NCBI RefSeq assembly: GCF_014638995.1 | Contig: NZ_BMFR01000013.1 | Location: 1-64,000, forward strand | Origin: Virgibacillus oceani | GTDB lineage: Bacteria; Bacillota; Bacilli; Bacillales; Amphibacillaceae | Length of the DNA: 64,000 bases | Reading direction: 5' to 3' | In this document: piece by piece, positions 44,112-52,824 of the stretch | Numbering within the stretch: position 1 is the first letter of the stretch | How the letters are laid out: each line of letters starts with the position of its first letter | The notes under the pieces: model-generated | What the model was told of the DNA's origin: nothing | The model's input: only the letters and a program-made list of their open reading frames with translations | Database searches by the model: none | Program-made: the position numbers and the translations under genes

Positions 44112-45062
44112 GTGAAAAGTGATCAATCCATTGCCATTTATTTTTTGCTGCTGTTGGTTCCGTTGTTTTGGGGTGGTGCATTTGTTGCGGCGGAGCATGT
44201 TATAACGGAAATACCACCTGTTACAGCAGCTGCTTTTCGTTTCGGAAGTGCTGGCATGCTGCTTCTTCTCTTTGTGTTATGGCAAAAGAAGCTTGATTTT
44301 ACAGCAATTCGGAAACAATGGAGAGCACTTTTGTTAATGGCCATCACAGGTATATTCGGCTACAATGTTTTTTTCTTTATTGCGCTGGATATTACCACAG
44401 CAATCAACGGATCGTTAATTGTAGCTACAACCCCTGTCCTTGTTACATTGGGAGCAGTGCTGTTTTTAGGGGAAGTGTGGAATAAACAACTTGGATTTGG
44501 ACTTCTTTTATCGTTAATCGGTGTCATCGTTGTCATCTCTAAAGGATCCCTAACAACCTTGGTATCCTTGGAATTTAACTTAGGCGATTTGTTATTTATT
44601 GGTGGATTATTAAGCTGGGTCGCACATGGTTTATTGGGGAAAGCTGCAATGCGTGATGTATCACCAGTCGTAACAACCACACTGACAACATTGATCGGGT
44701 CTGTCCTATTATTTATCGTATCCTTATTTGAACACTCTTGGGGTAAATTAATGGTTATGTCTAGTCAAGCATGGGGCGAGATGGTGTTTATGATAATTTG
44801 CTCCTCCGTAATCGGCTTTCTCCTGTGGAATAGTGGGATTAAACGGATTGGTGCAAGTAAATCCAGTATCTATATGAACCTAGTACCAATAAATACTGCT
44901 TGGATCGCTGTCGTATTATATGATTCCACAATTACATGGACACAAATTATTGGCATGGCAATGGTAATCGCAGGTGTTTATTTTGTCACGCTGCATCCAT
45001 ATTTGAAAACGAAACAGAGGGACAAGGGGTCAGACCCCTTGTCCCGCACTTTAACGAAATAA
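44112..45062 (+). CDS. EamA/DMT-family transporter
   Basis: 316 residues with ten predicted transmembrane helices in two EamA repeats (first about 8-140, second about 152-295), typical of drug/metabolite exporters. GTG start with AAGAAGGA upstream. Substrate unknown. The C-terminal cytosolic tail, QRDKGSDPLSRTLTK, is encoded mostly by a perfect copy of the 27-bp palindrome, so the original C-terminus was extended or replaced by that insertion. Confidence 0.88.
   Translation: MKSDQSIAIYFLLLLVPLFWGGAFVAAEHVITEIPPVTAAAFRFGSAGMLLLLFVLWQKKLDFTAIRKQWRALLLMAITGIFGYNVFFFIALDITTAINGSLIVATTPVLVTLGAVLFLGEVWNKQLGFGLLLSLIGVIVVISKGSLTTLVSLEFNLGDLLFIGGLLSWVAHGLLGKAAMRDVSPVVTTTLTTLIGSVLLFIVSLFEHSWGKLMVMSSQAWGEMVFMIICSSVIGFLLWNSGIKRIGASKSSIYMNLVPINTAWIAVVLYDSTITWTQIIGMAMVIAGVYFVTLHPYLKTKQRDKGSDPLSRTLTK
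45019..45045. repeat. Full 27-bp palindromic element inside the EamA gene
   Basis: GGGACAAGGGGT pairs perfectly with ACCCCTTGTCCC around CAG (12-3-12). It is translated on the plus strand as RDKGSDPLS, the same frame as in trpC. Confidence 0.92.
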
Positions 45063-45079
45063 TGTAAGGATGTGTAGAT

Positions 45080-46135
45080 ATGGAAGAGGGAATTAATAAG
45101 AGGAAGACAGAGCATATTCGGCTTTGTCTAAATGAAAATGTAGAAGGGGTAAATAAGACAACTGGTTTAGAAGGTATTTCGTTTATACATAATGCATTAC
45201 CGGAAATTGACTTCGCTGATATCAGGCTGGATACAAGCTTTTTAAATAAAATGCTCAAGGCGCCATTCCTGGTAAGCTCCATGACGGGCGGTTCAGAACT
45301 TGCAGCGCAAATCAACCATAATCTAGCAATAGCCGCAGAGGAAAAAGGCTGGGCGATCGCACTTGGGTCAACTAGGGCACTGCTTGAAAGTGATGCACAT
45401 AAGGAATCATTTTTAGTGCGTAACCACGCGCCAACAGCTCCCTTAATAGCGAACATTGGTGCTGTCCAATTAAATTACGGGTATGGTGCGGAAGAATGCC
45501 AGCGACTGATCGATATGACGGAGGCGGATTCGCTTTATTTGCATTTGAATAGTTTGCAAGAGGTCGTACAGGATGAAGGGGATTTGAATTTTAACGCATT
45601 GCTTCCTAAAATCGAACAGATATGCAAGGCTGTAGATGCACCTGTCGGGGTAAAGGAGGTTGGCTTCGGTATCGATGGTACAGTTGCCAGGAAATTATAT
45701 GATGCTGGGATAACATATATCGATGTTGCAGGTGCAGGTGGAACGTCGTGGAGTCAGGTCGAAAAGCTTCGGTCACAAGATCCATTAAGAAAAGCTGCTG
45801 CGGAGGCATTTAATAACTGGGGCATTCCAACAAAAGATTGTATTGTATCTGTCCGCAGTCAGCTTCCAAATGTTCCGTTAGTTGCAAGTGGCGGGATGAA
45901 AACCGGTGTTGATGCAGCAAAAGCTATTACAATCGGTGCCGATGTCATTGGTTTTGCACGCCAATTGCTGCAGGCTGCAACGGAATCAGCAGAAAATGTC
46001 ATCCAAACAATGGAACAAATCGAATTTGAATTAAAAATGACGATGTTTGGGATCGGCGTGAAAAACCTGGATGAATTAAAAAACACAAAACGCGTCTCCA
46101 TTATGGGTAAATCCTTGCTGAATGAAAACAGCTAA
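45080..46135 (+). CDS. fni: Type 2 isopentenyl-diphosphate delta-isomerase
   Basis: 351 residues. An FMN- and NADPH-dependent enzyme interconverting IPP and DMAPP for isoprenoid synthesis. Family motifs are KTEHI near the start, APFLVSSMTGG, VKEVGFG, VAGAGGTSWSQVE and the FMN-phosphate site ASGGMKTGVDAAKAI. Plain AAGGATGTG ribosome site. Monocistronic; its stop lies in a terminator stem. Confidence 0.95.
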   Translation: MEEGINKRKTEHIRLCLNENVEGVNKTTGLEGISFIHNALPEIDFADIRLDTSFLNKMLKAPFLVSSMTGGSELAAQINHNLAIAAEEKGWAIALGSTRALLESDAHKESFLVRNHAPTAPLIANIGAVQLNYGYGAEECQRLIDMTEADSLYLHLNSLQEVVQDEGDLNFNALLPKIEQICKAVDAPVGVKEVGFGIDGTVARKLYDAGITYIDVAGAGGTSWSQVEKLRSQDPLRKAAAEAFNNWGIPTKDCIVSVRSQLPNVPLVASGGMKTGVDAAKAITIGADVIGFARQLLQAATESAENVIQTMEQIEFELKMTMFGIGVKNLDELKNTKRVSIMGKSLLNENS

Positions 46136-46159
46136 AGCACAGTGCTTTAGCTGTTTTTT
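46126..46159 (+). terminator. Rho-independent terminator of fni
   Basis: AACAGCTAAAGC and GCTTTAGCTGTT form a perfect stem with a 5-base loop and a T-run. The stem includes the fni stop codon. Confidence 0.88.
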
Positions 46160-46199
46160 ACTTACATGTGTGTTAAACGAATAGGTGACGTAATTACCC

Positions 46200-46225
46200 G
46201 TTTGACTGAGAATCATGAAGGGTAT
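46200..46225 (+). promoter_or_regulatory. Sigma-B-type promoter
   Basis: GTTTGA (46200-46205), 14 bases, GGGTAT (46220-46225) fits the general-stress consensus GTTTaa-N12-15-GGGTAT. It lies 30 bases before the YdaT-like gene. Confidence 0.75.
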
Positions 46226-46254
46226 CGTAACTAAAAATGAAGGAGGAGTATGTT

Positions 46255-46704
46255 ATGCCTTGGACATTAAATGACTATCCTTCATCCATGAAAAACTTGG
46301 ACAAAATCGTACGGAAAAAAGCTATTGATATAGCAAATTCAATGGTAGATGAAGGATACGACGAAGGACGGGCAATACCAATAGCAACTGAGCAAGCAAA
46401 GGAATGGTACAATAATGCGGAAAAAGGTGTGGTCAAAGAATATGCGGATGAAGGCAGCCCCGCTGAACGTTCAGCAGAAGGGAGAAAATATGATGGCAAT
46501 CCGGAACGCCTGTTGGAGGGTGAGCATGTAGTTGCACATGAAAATGGCTGGGCAGTAAAATCCAGTAATGCGAAGAAGCCTGCAGCAGTATTTGAAACGA
46601 AGGGGGAGGCAGTAAAACGCGCAAGGGAAATAGCGAGAAATAAAGGAACAAAATTAACTGTATTTAAATTGGATGGCTCTGTTCAGGAACAACAATCCTA
46701 TTAA
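46255..46704 (+). CDS. YdaT-like general stress protein (DUF2188)
   Basis: 149 residues. The N-terminus (MPWTLNDYPSSMKNLDKIVR) and the ChaB-like middle (ANSMVDEGYDEGRAIPIATEQAKEWY) match my recall of B. subtilis YdaT, a sigma-B regulon member. The C-terminus has the DUF2188 repeat (GWAVKSSNAKKPAAVFETKGEAVKRA). GGAGGAG supports the start at 46255. The sigma-B-type promoter upstream agrees with stress control. Molecular function unknown. Confidence 0.8.
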   Translation: MPWTLNDYPSSMKNLDKIVRKKAIDIANSMVDEGYDEGRAIPIATEQAKEWYNNAEKGVVKEYADEGSPAERSAEGRKYDGNPERLLEGEHVVAHENGWAVKSSNAKKPAAVFETKGEAVKRAREIARNKGTKLTVFKLDGSVQEQQSY

Positions 46705-46710
46705 TATTAT

Positions 46711-46950
46711 GAGACTGGGACATAACTAAATTGTATAATCCAAAGCCGAAGATTTCACCATACTACAGTAGGAAATACACGGAGACTCCTGCGGGAAAAA
46801 AAGCCTAGGTGAGACTACGTAGGGCGATAGCTCGGAGTAGGCTCAGGGCAGCCCGCGGAAAGCGTAATGTATTTCTGTAGCGGTATGTATGCACCAACTA
46901 TGTTCGGATTTTATTTTGGTTAAAACACTTTTGTCCCAGGCTCATTTTTA
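46711..46950. repeat. Structured intergenic repeat, copy 1
   Basis: Outer arms GAGACTGGGACA (46711-46722) and TGTCCCAGGCTC (46932-46943, one mismatch) are followed by ATTTTT. An inner imperfect pair GGAAATAC/GTATTTC encloses blocks CGGAGACTCCTGCGGG and GCCCGCGGAAAGCG, shared with copy 2 at 53602-53796. There is no ORF. I recall similar blocks between genes in other Bacillaceae; no function is known to me. Confidence 0.75.
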
Positions 46951-47004
46951 TTCATATTTTTCAAGGCGGATTCAAATACTAGTAAAAAAAGTGAGGTAAT
47001 TGCA

Positions 47005-47868
47005 ATGGATGAACAAATGCATGAAAGTAAAGATAATAAATTTATCCCGATGACATCGATATTGAGTGGAACGGGACAAAAGGTTAGTAATGATGTTTAT
47101 TATTATACGGATCAAATTGTGAACATGTGTTTTATCGGACTTCCTAATGAGGGTGAATGGGTATTAGTGGATGCAGGGTTGCCTAATGCTGCTTCCGAAA
47201 TCCGCTCAGTCGCAGTGGATCGTTTTGGAAGAGAAAGCAGACCATCTGCAATTATTTTAACCCATGGACATTTTGATCATGTTGGTGGATTAATTGAGTT
47301 AGTAGAAGAATGGGAAGTGCCAGTTTATGCACACGAACTTGAACTTCCGTATTTAACAGGGGAAGAAAGCTATCCTGAACCAGATGCAACTGTGGAGGGT
47401 GGTCTTTTGGCAAAAATCTCTCCTTGGTATCCGAATCAGCCAATAAATTTAGGTGATGCAGTTAAAGCATTACCAGATGACAATAGTGTACCAGGGCTGG
47501 AAGATTGGAAATGGATACATACTCCTGGCCATTCTCCTGGGCATGTGTCATTTTTTAGGGAAAATGATAAAACACTTCTATCGGGTGATGCTGTTATTAC
47601 CGTTAGGCAGGATAAGTTTTACAATGTTTTGATGCAAACGGAAGAGGTGAATGGACCTCCGCGTTATTTAACTACGGACTGGAACGCAGCTTTTGAATCA
47701 GTAAAAAAGCTGAAACAGTTACAGCCCAATGTCCTAGTATCCGGGCATGGTCATTTCATGGGGGGTGATGATTTATCAGAGGGATTGCAAAACCTTGTGG
47801 AAAACTTTGATAAACTTGCCATTCCAGACTATGGCCGTTATGTTGATGGTCAGGATAATATACATTAG
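47005..47868 (+). CDS. MBL-fold metallo-hydrolase
   Basis: 287 residues. The metallo-beta-lactamase fold's zinc motif HxHxDH is visible as THGHFDHVGG, with later ligands in TPGHSPGHVSFF, LLSGDAV and VSGHGHFMGG. The family includes lactonases, thioesterases and glyoxalase II-like enzymes; the short C-terminus does not identify one. AAAGTGAGGT supports the start. Monocistronic. Confidence 0.88.
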   Translation: MDEQMHESKDNKFIPMTSILSGTGQKVSNDVYYYTDQIVNMCFIGLPNEGEWVLVDAGLPNAASEIRSVAVDRFGRESRPSAIILTHGHFDHVGGLIELVEEWEVPVYAHELELPYLTGEESYPEPDATVEGGLLAKISPWYPNQPINLGDAVKALPDDNSVPGLEDWKWIHTPGHSPGHVSFFRENDKTLLSGDAVITVRQDKFYNVLMQTEEVNGPPRYLTTDWNAAFESVKKLKQLQPNVLVSGHGHFMGGDDLSEGLQNLVENFDKLAIPDYGRYVDGQDNIH

Positions 47869-47959
47869 AAAAGCTTTCCATTTCTGTTTTCATAAGCACA
47901 TTATTGTTTTGAAAAATAGGTATTGTGCTACAATTATTACAGAAATGTGAGGTGTTTTG

Positions 47960-48682
47960 ATGAAAATTGAAGTATGGTCAGATTTTGTTTGCCCATATTG
48001 TTATATTGGGAAACGGAGACTTGAAAACGCGTTAGATCAATTTTCCCACAAAGATCATGTAACGATTGAATATAAAAGTTATCAATTGGATCCAAATGCG
48101 AAAGAAGCTCCTGGTAAAACGATTCATGAATTATTGGCTGATAAGTATGGAATGAGCGTTGAAAAAGCTAAACATATGAATGAGGATCTTGGTAAACAGG
48201 CCGCAGAACTGGGGCTGGTGTACAATTTTGATACAATGCAGCATACAAACACGTTTGATGCACATAGGCTTGCTAAATATGCGGAAACGAAAGGCTTAGG
48301 TAAAGAAATGACAGAGCGCTTATTAAAAGCCTATTTCACGGATTCTAAGCTTTTAAGTGATTACAGCACATTAGTTGAACTTGCGGGTGAGGTTGGGTTG
48401 GATCAAGATGACGTGACATCATTGCTGCAGGTGAACAAATATGCCTCAAAGGTGCGTGATGATGAGGAACAGGCAAGACAAATTGGAGTGCAAGGTGTTC
48501 CGTTTTTCGTTTTCAATGAAAAATATGCCGTGTCAGGTACGCAACCTGTGGAAGTGTTCACAGAGGTACTGGATAAGGTATGGGAAGAAGAAAAGGATAA
48601 ACCCGTTCTTCAATCGTTAAATCCTAAAAAGTCTAAAACCACGTATTGTACTGGCGATGGCTGTGAAGAGGCAGAAGAATAG
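47960..48682 (+). CDS. DsbA-family (FrnE-like) oxidoreductase
   Basis: 240 residues. A cytosolic thioredoxin-fold protein with CPYC in WSDFVCPYCYIGKRRLE, a helical insertion, and the cis-Pro loop as GVQGVPFFVF. A C-terminal CTGDGC is a second Cys pair. It resembles FrnE/2-hydroxychromene isomerase-like DsbA proteins that act in oxidative stress. GAGGTG fits the second of two adjacent starts. Confidence 0.88.
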   Translation: MKIEVWSDFVCPYCYIGKRRLENALDQFSHKDHVTIEYKSYQLDPNAKEAPGKTIHELLADKYGMSVEKAKHMNEDLGKQAAELGLVYNFDTMQHTNTFDAHRLAKYAETKGLGKEMTERLLKAYFTDSKLLSDYSTLVELAGEVGLDQDDVTSLLQVNKYASKVRDDEEQARQIGVQGVPFFVFNEKYAVSGTQPVEVFTEVLDKVWEEEKDKPVLQSLNPKKSKTTYCTGDGCEEAEE

Positions 48683-48698
48683 AACGGTAATTAGATAA

Positions 48699-48746
48699 GG
48701 CTCACTTCAAGGGAGTAGAAACACTTTCCTGGAGTGAGCCTTTTTT
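48699..48746 (+). terminator. Rho-independent terminator
   Basis: GGCTCACTTCA and TGGAGTGAGCC, with a 20-base loop and six T's, after the DsbA-family gene. Confidence 0.85.
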
Positions 48747-48829
48747 GCTGCAGGTAAACGCCGATACAGTAGGTGCGGTAAACTAAAAGGTTGTTCACTT
48801 AATAGTAAAAATTTTTCCATTAAACGGTG

Positions 48830-48889
48830 TTGACGGTTTCTAGTAATGTGCTATAATCAATTATAGTCTCTAATTGATAATGAATATCA
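48830..48889 (+). promoter_or_regulatory. Promoter and Fur box of yclNOPQ
   Basis: TTGACG (48830-48835), 16 bases, TATAAT (48852-48857) form the promoter. TGATAATGAATATCA (48875-48889) matches the 7-1-7 Fur box with one mismatch, just downstream of the predicted transcription start. Iron repression of the siderophore transporter is expected. Confidence 0.85.
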
Positions 48890-48942
48890 TTATTAATTAG
48901 ATCAGTTAAAAAGTAATAACTATTATAATGAGAAGGTTTTAT

Positions 48943-49896
48943 ATGAAGATTCGTTATCTGGTACTTATTGTGATTGTATTATCTATCAGCTCCGTTTTTA
49001 TTGGTGTATCGAATATTGCTCCATGGGATATTTTCAATTTATCCGCGGACCAGCTGGAAATTCTGATGATCAGCCGTATTCCAAGACTTATCAGTATTCT
49101 GATTGCTGGAATGAGTATGAGTATTTGCGGTCTAATTATGCAGCAGCTTAGCCGGAATAAATTTGTATCCCCAACGACAGCGGGAACACTCGATTCCGCA
49201 AGGCTTGGAGTTTTAGTCGCTCTAATGGTATTTACATCAGCGAGTCCAATGCAGAAAATGCTTGTATCATTTTTATTTGCCTTAATTGGTACGTTTGTTT
49301 TCATGAAGATACTTGAAAAGATTAAACTCAAGGATGCCATTTTTATTCCGCTGGTAGGGCTGATGTTCGGAAACATTATTAGTTCTCTTGCAACCTTTTT
49401 TGCTTACAAGAATGATCTAATTCAAAACATGTCCTCATGGATGCAGGGGGATTTTTCGATGATCATGAGCGGCAATTATGAGTTAATGTATGCCAGTATT
49501 CCGATTCTCATTATTGCATACCTGTTTGCAAACAAATTTACAATTGCCGGAATGGGAGAGGATTTTTCCAAAAATTTAGGTTTAAATTATCGGCAGGTCG
49601 TTAACATTGGCTTGATTATTGTCGCATTAGTCACGGCATCCGTCGTTTTGACTGTAGGGGTTATTCCATTTCTGGGATTGATTATTCCGAATATCGTAAC
49701 GATTTATCAAGGGGACCATCTAAAGAAAAGTCTTTTACATACAGCATTGCTGGGAGCTGTCTTTGTACTTGCATGTGACATGATTGGCAGGTTAATCATT
49801 TACCCATACGAAATACCAATCAGCTTGACGGTTGGTGTAATCGGAAGCGGGATTTTCATTTATTTACTGTTAAGGAGAAAGAAATATGGGCTATAA
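48943..49896 (+). CDS. yclN: Petrobactin-type siderophore ABC permease
   Basis: 317 residues, about nine transmembrane helices, FecCD family. It strongly resembles B. subtilis YclN in length and sequence (SRNKFVSPTTAGT, LPFLGLIIPNIV-like IPFLGLIIPNIVT). With YclO it forms the membrane channel for ferric petrobactin-type catecholate uptake. GAGAAGG supports the start at 48943. The 3' end overlaps yclO by 11 bases. Confidence 0.92.
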   Translation: MKIRYLVLIVIVLSISSVFIGVSNIAPWDIFNLSADQLEILMISRIPRLISILIAGMSMSICGLIMQQLSRNKFVSPTTAGTLDSARLGVLVALMVFTSASPMQKMLVSFLFALIGTFVFMKILEKIKLKDAIFIPLVGLMFGNIISSLATFFAYKNDLIQNMSSWMQGDFSMIMSGNYELMYASIPILIIAYLFANKFTIAGMGEDFSKNLGLNYRQVVNIGLIIVALVTASVVLTVGVIPFLGLIIPNIVTIYQGDHLKKSLLHTALLGAVFVLACDMIGRLIIYPYEIPISLTVGVIGSGIFIYLLLRRKKYGL

Positions 49897-50836
49897 GAAA
49901 AAAACAATCATCCTGGCAGTTATTACTGTACTCCTGGCACTTTTGTACATTTGTTATGACTTAAAAGGAAATATCGGCTACATATTGCCCAGACGAATCA
50001 TGAAAGTCGTTGCGATTATTTTAACCGGTTCAGCAATTGCCTTCTCAACGACCGTGTTTATGACGATTACGAATAACCGGATTTTAACACCGAGTATTTT
50101 AGGGTTAGACTCGCTCTATCTATTAATCCAGACGTTTATCATTTTCATGTTTGGTTCCCAGTCACTTGTCATGATGAGCAGTAACATCAATTATTTTGTC
50201 TCAATTGGGATTATGGTTTTATTTTCGTTAGTCCTTTACCGCTTTTTATTCAAAGGGGAAAAGAACAACATTTATTTCCTGTTGCTTATCGGAATGATAT
50301 TAGGAACCTTCTTTGGAAGCTTTACAGATTTTATGCAGGTCTTAATTGATCCAAATGAATTCATGGTTGCGCGTGACCGGATGTTTGCTAGTGTCAACAA
50401 TGTAAATTCTGACCTTGTTTATTTATCACTGGGTTTGATAGTTTTGGCAGCAATTTATTTCATGCGGTTTTATAAATATTTGGATGTTCTGGCATTAGGC
50501 AAACACGAGGCAATAAATCTTGGCGTTCCTTATGATTATGTTGTCAAACGGCTGCTTATCATTGTTGCCATATTAATTTCAATTGCAACAGCATTAATTG
50601 GACCGATAACATTCCTTGGATTGCTAGTTGTCAATGTAGCTTATGAATTTCTAAAGACATATCGCCATTTCTACCTAATCATTGGATCTGTATTGATAAG
50701 CATTATTGCCTTATTGGGAGGACAATTTCTTGTAGAGGAAATCTTCACGTTTGAAACAACGGTCAGTGTCATTATTAATTTTGTTGGCGGAGTTTACTTC
50801 ATTTATCTTTTGTTAAAGGAGAATAAATCATGGTAG
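49886..50836 (+). CDS. yclO: Petrobactin-type siderophore ABC permease
   Basis: 316 residues, about nine transmembrane helices, the FecCD partner of YclN. It has MTITNNRILTPSILGLDSLY and the coupling-helix region near GPITFLGLLVVN. AAGGAGAAAG ribosome site. It overlaps yclP by 7 bases, so the four genes are one operon under the Fur box. Confidence 0.92.
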   Translation: MGYKKKTIILAVITVLLALLYICYDLKGNIGYILPRRIMKVVAIILTGSAIAFSTTVFMTITNNRILTPSILGLDSLYLLIQTFIIFMFGSQSLVMMSSNINYFVSIGIMVLFSLVLYRFLFKGEKNNIYFLLLIGMILGTFFGSFTDFMQVLIDPNEFMVARDRMFASVNNVNSDLVYLSLGLIVLAAIYFMRFYKYLDVLALGKHEAINLGVPYDYVVKRLLIIVAILISIATALIGPITFLGLLVVNVAYEFLKTYRHFYLIIGSVLISIIALLGGQFLVEEIFTFETTVSVIINFVGGVYFIYLLLKENKSW

Positions 50837-51588
50837 ATATTAAAGGTGTATTTAAAACATATAACCAGAAGAGTGTTATAGATGGTGTGTCTTTAACAAT
50901 TGAAAAAGGCACGATTACCTCTTTTATCGGGCCGAATGGTGCAGGGAAAAGCACCTTAATTTCGATGATCAGCCGTTTGATTACAAAAGATGAAGGTGTT
51001 ATTACGATTGATGGCGAGGATATTACCAAGGCGAAAAATAATGAACTAGCGAAGAAAATCTCCATTTTGAAGCAATCCAACGCCATTAATCTTCGGCTGA
51101 CGATAAGAGAGCTTGTTTCATTCGGACGTTTTCCATATTCTCAAGGGAAATTGAAGAAAGATGATTGGGAAAAAGTTGATGAAGCAATCGATTATATGGA
51201 GCTTCGGGAAATCCAGGATAAATACTTAGATGAACTGAGTGGCGGGCAGCGACAGCGTGCACACATTGCAATGGTTATTGCCCAGGATACAGAATACATT
51301 TTGCTTGATGAACCATTAAATAACCTTGACATGCGTCATTCGGTACAAATTATGAAAACGTTAAGACGCCTTGTCGATGAGCTTGATAAAACCATATTAA
51401 TTGTCATTCACGATATTAATTTCGCATCCTGCTATTCCGATCAAATCGTTGCATTGAAAAATGGAAAGATTGTTAAGCAAGGGCCAACATGTGATGTGAT
51501 TGATGAATGTGTGCTTAAAGATATTTATGACATGGATATTGATATTAAAAAAATAAATGATAACCGGATTTGTGTGTTTTACGCATAA
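50830..51588 (+). CDS. yclP: Siderophore ABC transporter ATP-binding protein
   Basis: 252 residues. It shows Walker A GPNGAGKST, signature LSGGQRQRA, Walker B YILLDEPLNNLD, and the switch His in IVIHDINFA. It drives uptake through YclNO. AAAGGAG precedes the start within yclO. Confidence 0.95.
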   Translation: MVDIKGVFKTYNQKSVIDGVSLTIEKGTITSFIGPNGAGKSTLISMISRLITKDEGVITIDGEDITKAKNNELAKKISILKQSNAINLRLTIRELVSFGRFPYSQGKLKKDDWEKVDEAIDYMELREIQDKYLDELSGGQRQRAHIAMVIAQDTEYILLDEPLNNLDMRHSVQIMKTLRRLVDELDKTILIVIHDINFASCYSDQIVALKNGKIVKQGPTCDVIDECVLKDIYDMDIDIKKINDNRICVFYA

Positions 51589-51608
51589 AAAATATAGGAG
51601 TGATTCAA

Positions 51609-52559
51609 ATGAAAAAACTTATTCTATTTATCTTTATAAGTGGTTTAGCAGTTTTTGCAGCAGCGTGTGGGACATCAGATGCAAGCGGAGATAAAGCAAA
51701 TGGAGATTCCGGGAAATCGGAAACCCTTACTGTCAAACATGAGCTTGGGGAAACTGAAGTGCCGAAAAACCCCGAAAAAGTTGTTGTTTTTGATTATGGG
51801 ACATTGGATACACTGGATAAACTGGGGATTGATGTAACAGGTGTTCCGCAAAGCAGCACTACTCCAGCATATTTGGAAAAATACGCAAGTGATGATTATG
51901 AAAATGTAGGTAGTTTAAAGGAGCCGGACTTTGAAAAGATTGCTGAAATTGACCCGGATTTAATTATTATTTCCGGCAGACAATCATCTGTTTATGATCA
52001 ACTGCAGGAGCTTGCCCCAACGATTTACCTTGGTGTTGATACAACGAGATATATGGAATCATTTAAAGAAAACTTAGCAACAATCGGGAAAGTCTTCGAT
52101 AAGCAGGATGAAATCGATAAAGAGCTGGAAGCGGTTGAACAATCCATAGCAGACTTGAAAGAAAAAGCGGAAGGAAGTAATCAAAATGGATTAATTATTC
52201 TTGCTAACGATGACAAAATCAGTGCTTATGGTCCAAGTTCCAGATTTGGGTTAATTCATGATGTATTTGGCGTACCGGCAGTTGATGAAGGAATTGAAGT
52301 CTCCACACACGGTATGAATGTTTCATTTGAATATGTTGTTGAGCAAAATCCGGAAATTCTTTATGTCATTGATCGCGGAGCAGTTGTAGGCGGTGAATCT
52401 TCTGCAAAACAGGTGGTTGAAAATGACCTCGTGAAGAAAACGGCTGCTTATAAAAATGATAACATTGTTTATTTAGATCCAAATTATTGGTACCTTTCAG
52501 GTGGTGGCCTAGTGTCGGTACAGGAAATGGTAAACGAAATTTCAAATAGTATTAAGTAA
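51609..52559 (+). CDS. yclQ: Siderophore-binding lipoprotein
   Basis: 316 residues. Lipoprotein signal with lipobox FAAAC (Cys about 20), then a class III substrate-binding fold (VVVFDYGTLDTLDKLGIDVTG, DPDLIIISGRQSS, NDLVKKTAAYKNDNIVYLD). It is the extracytoplasmic receptor of the yclNOPQ importer; the B. subtilis homologue binds petrobactin and its photoproduct. AGGAGTGATT supports the start at 51609; the longer frame overlaps yclP. Confidence 0.93.
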   Translation: MKKLILFIFISGLAVFAAACGTSDASGDKANGDSGKSETLTVKHELGETEVPKNPEKVVVFDYGTLDTLDKLGIDVTGVPQSSTTPAYLEKYASDDYENVGSLKEPDFEKIAEIDPDLIIISGRQSSVYDQLQELAPTIYLGVDTTRYMESFKENLATIGKVFDKQDEIDKELEAVEQSIADLKEKAEGSNQNGLIILANDDKISAYGPSSRFGLIHDVFGVPAVDEGIEVSTHGMNVSFEYVVEQNPEILYVIDRGAVVGGESSAKQVVENDLVKKTAAYKNDNIVYLDPNYWYLSGGGLVSVQEMVNEISNSIK

Positions 52560-52573
52560 AACAGCGGAAAAAA

Positions 52574-52604
52574 GGAGTAATCTTCTATGGATTGCTTCTT
52601 TTTT
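52574..52604 (+). terminator. Terminator of yclNOPQ
   Basis: GGAGTAATC and GATTGCTTC pair over 9 bp (two wobble pairs), followed by a T-run, 14 bases after the yclQ stop. Confidence 0.75.
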
Positions 52605-52824
52605 GCTATTTCATAACTCGTGCGCCAGCACCATGAACTTTTTATTCGCAATACCCTTACCTTACGGCAGAATTTAGGATGGTATGTCATCAAAATGTTA
52701 AGTAGTAGTGTGAGTGCAGGCGTGGCATGCTATCCAGCGATATCAGCGAAATGTACCCACTTGCTAATGCCATATAAAATATGTTTCACTGTAAGCACAA
52801 TGTTAGGAAATGAGGGAATAAGCA

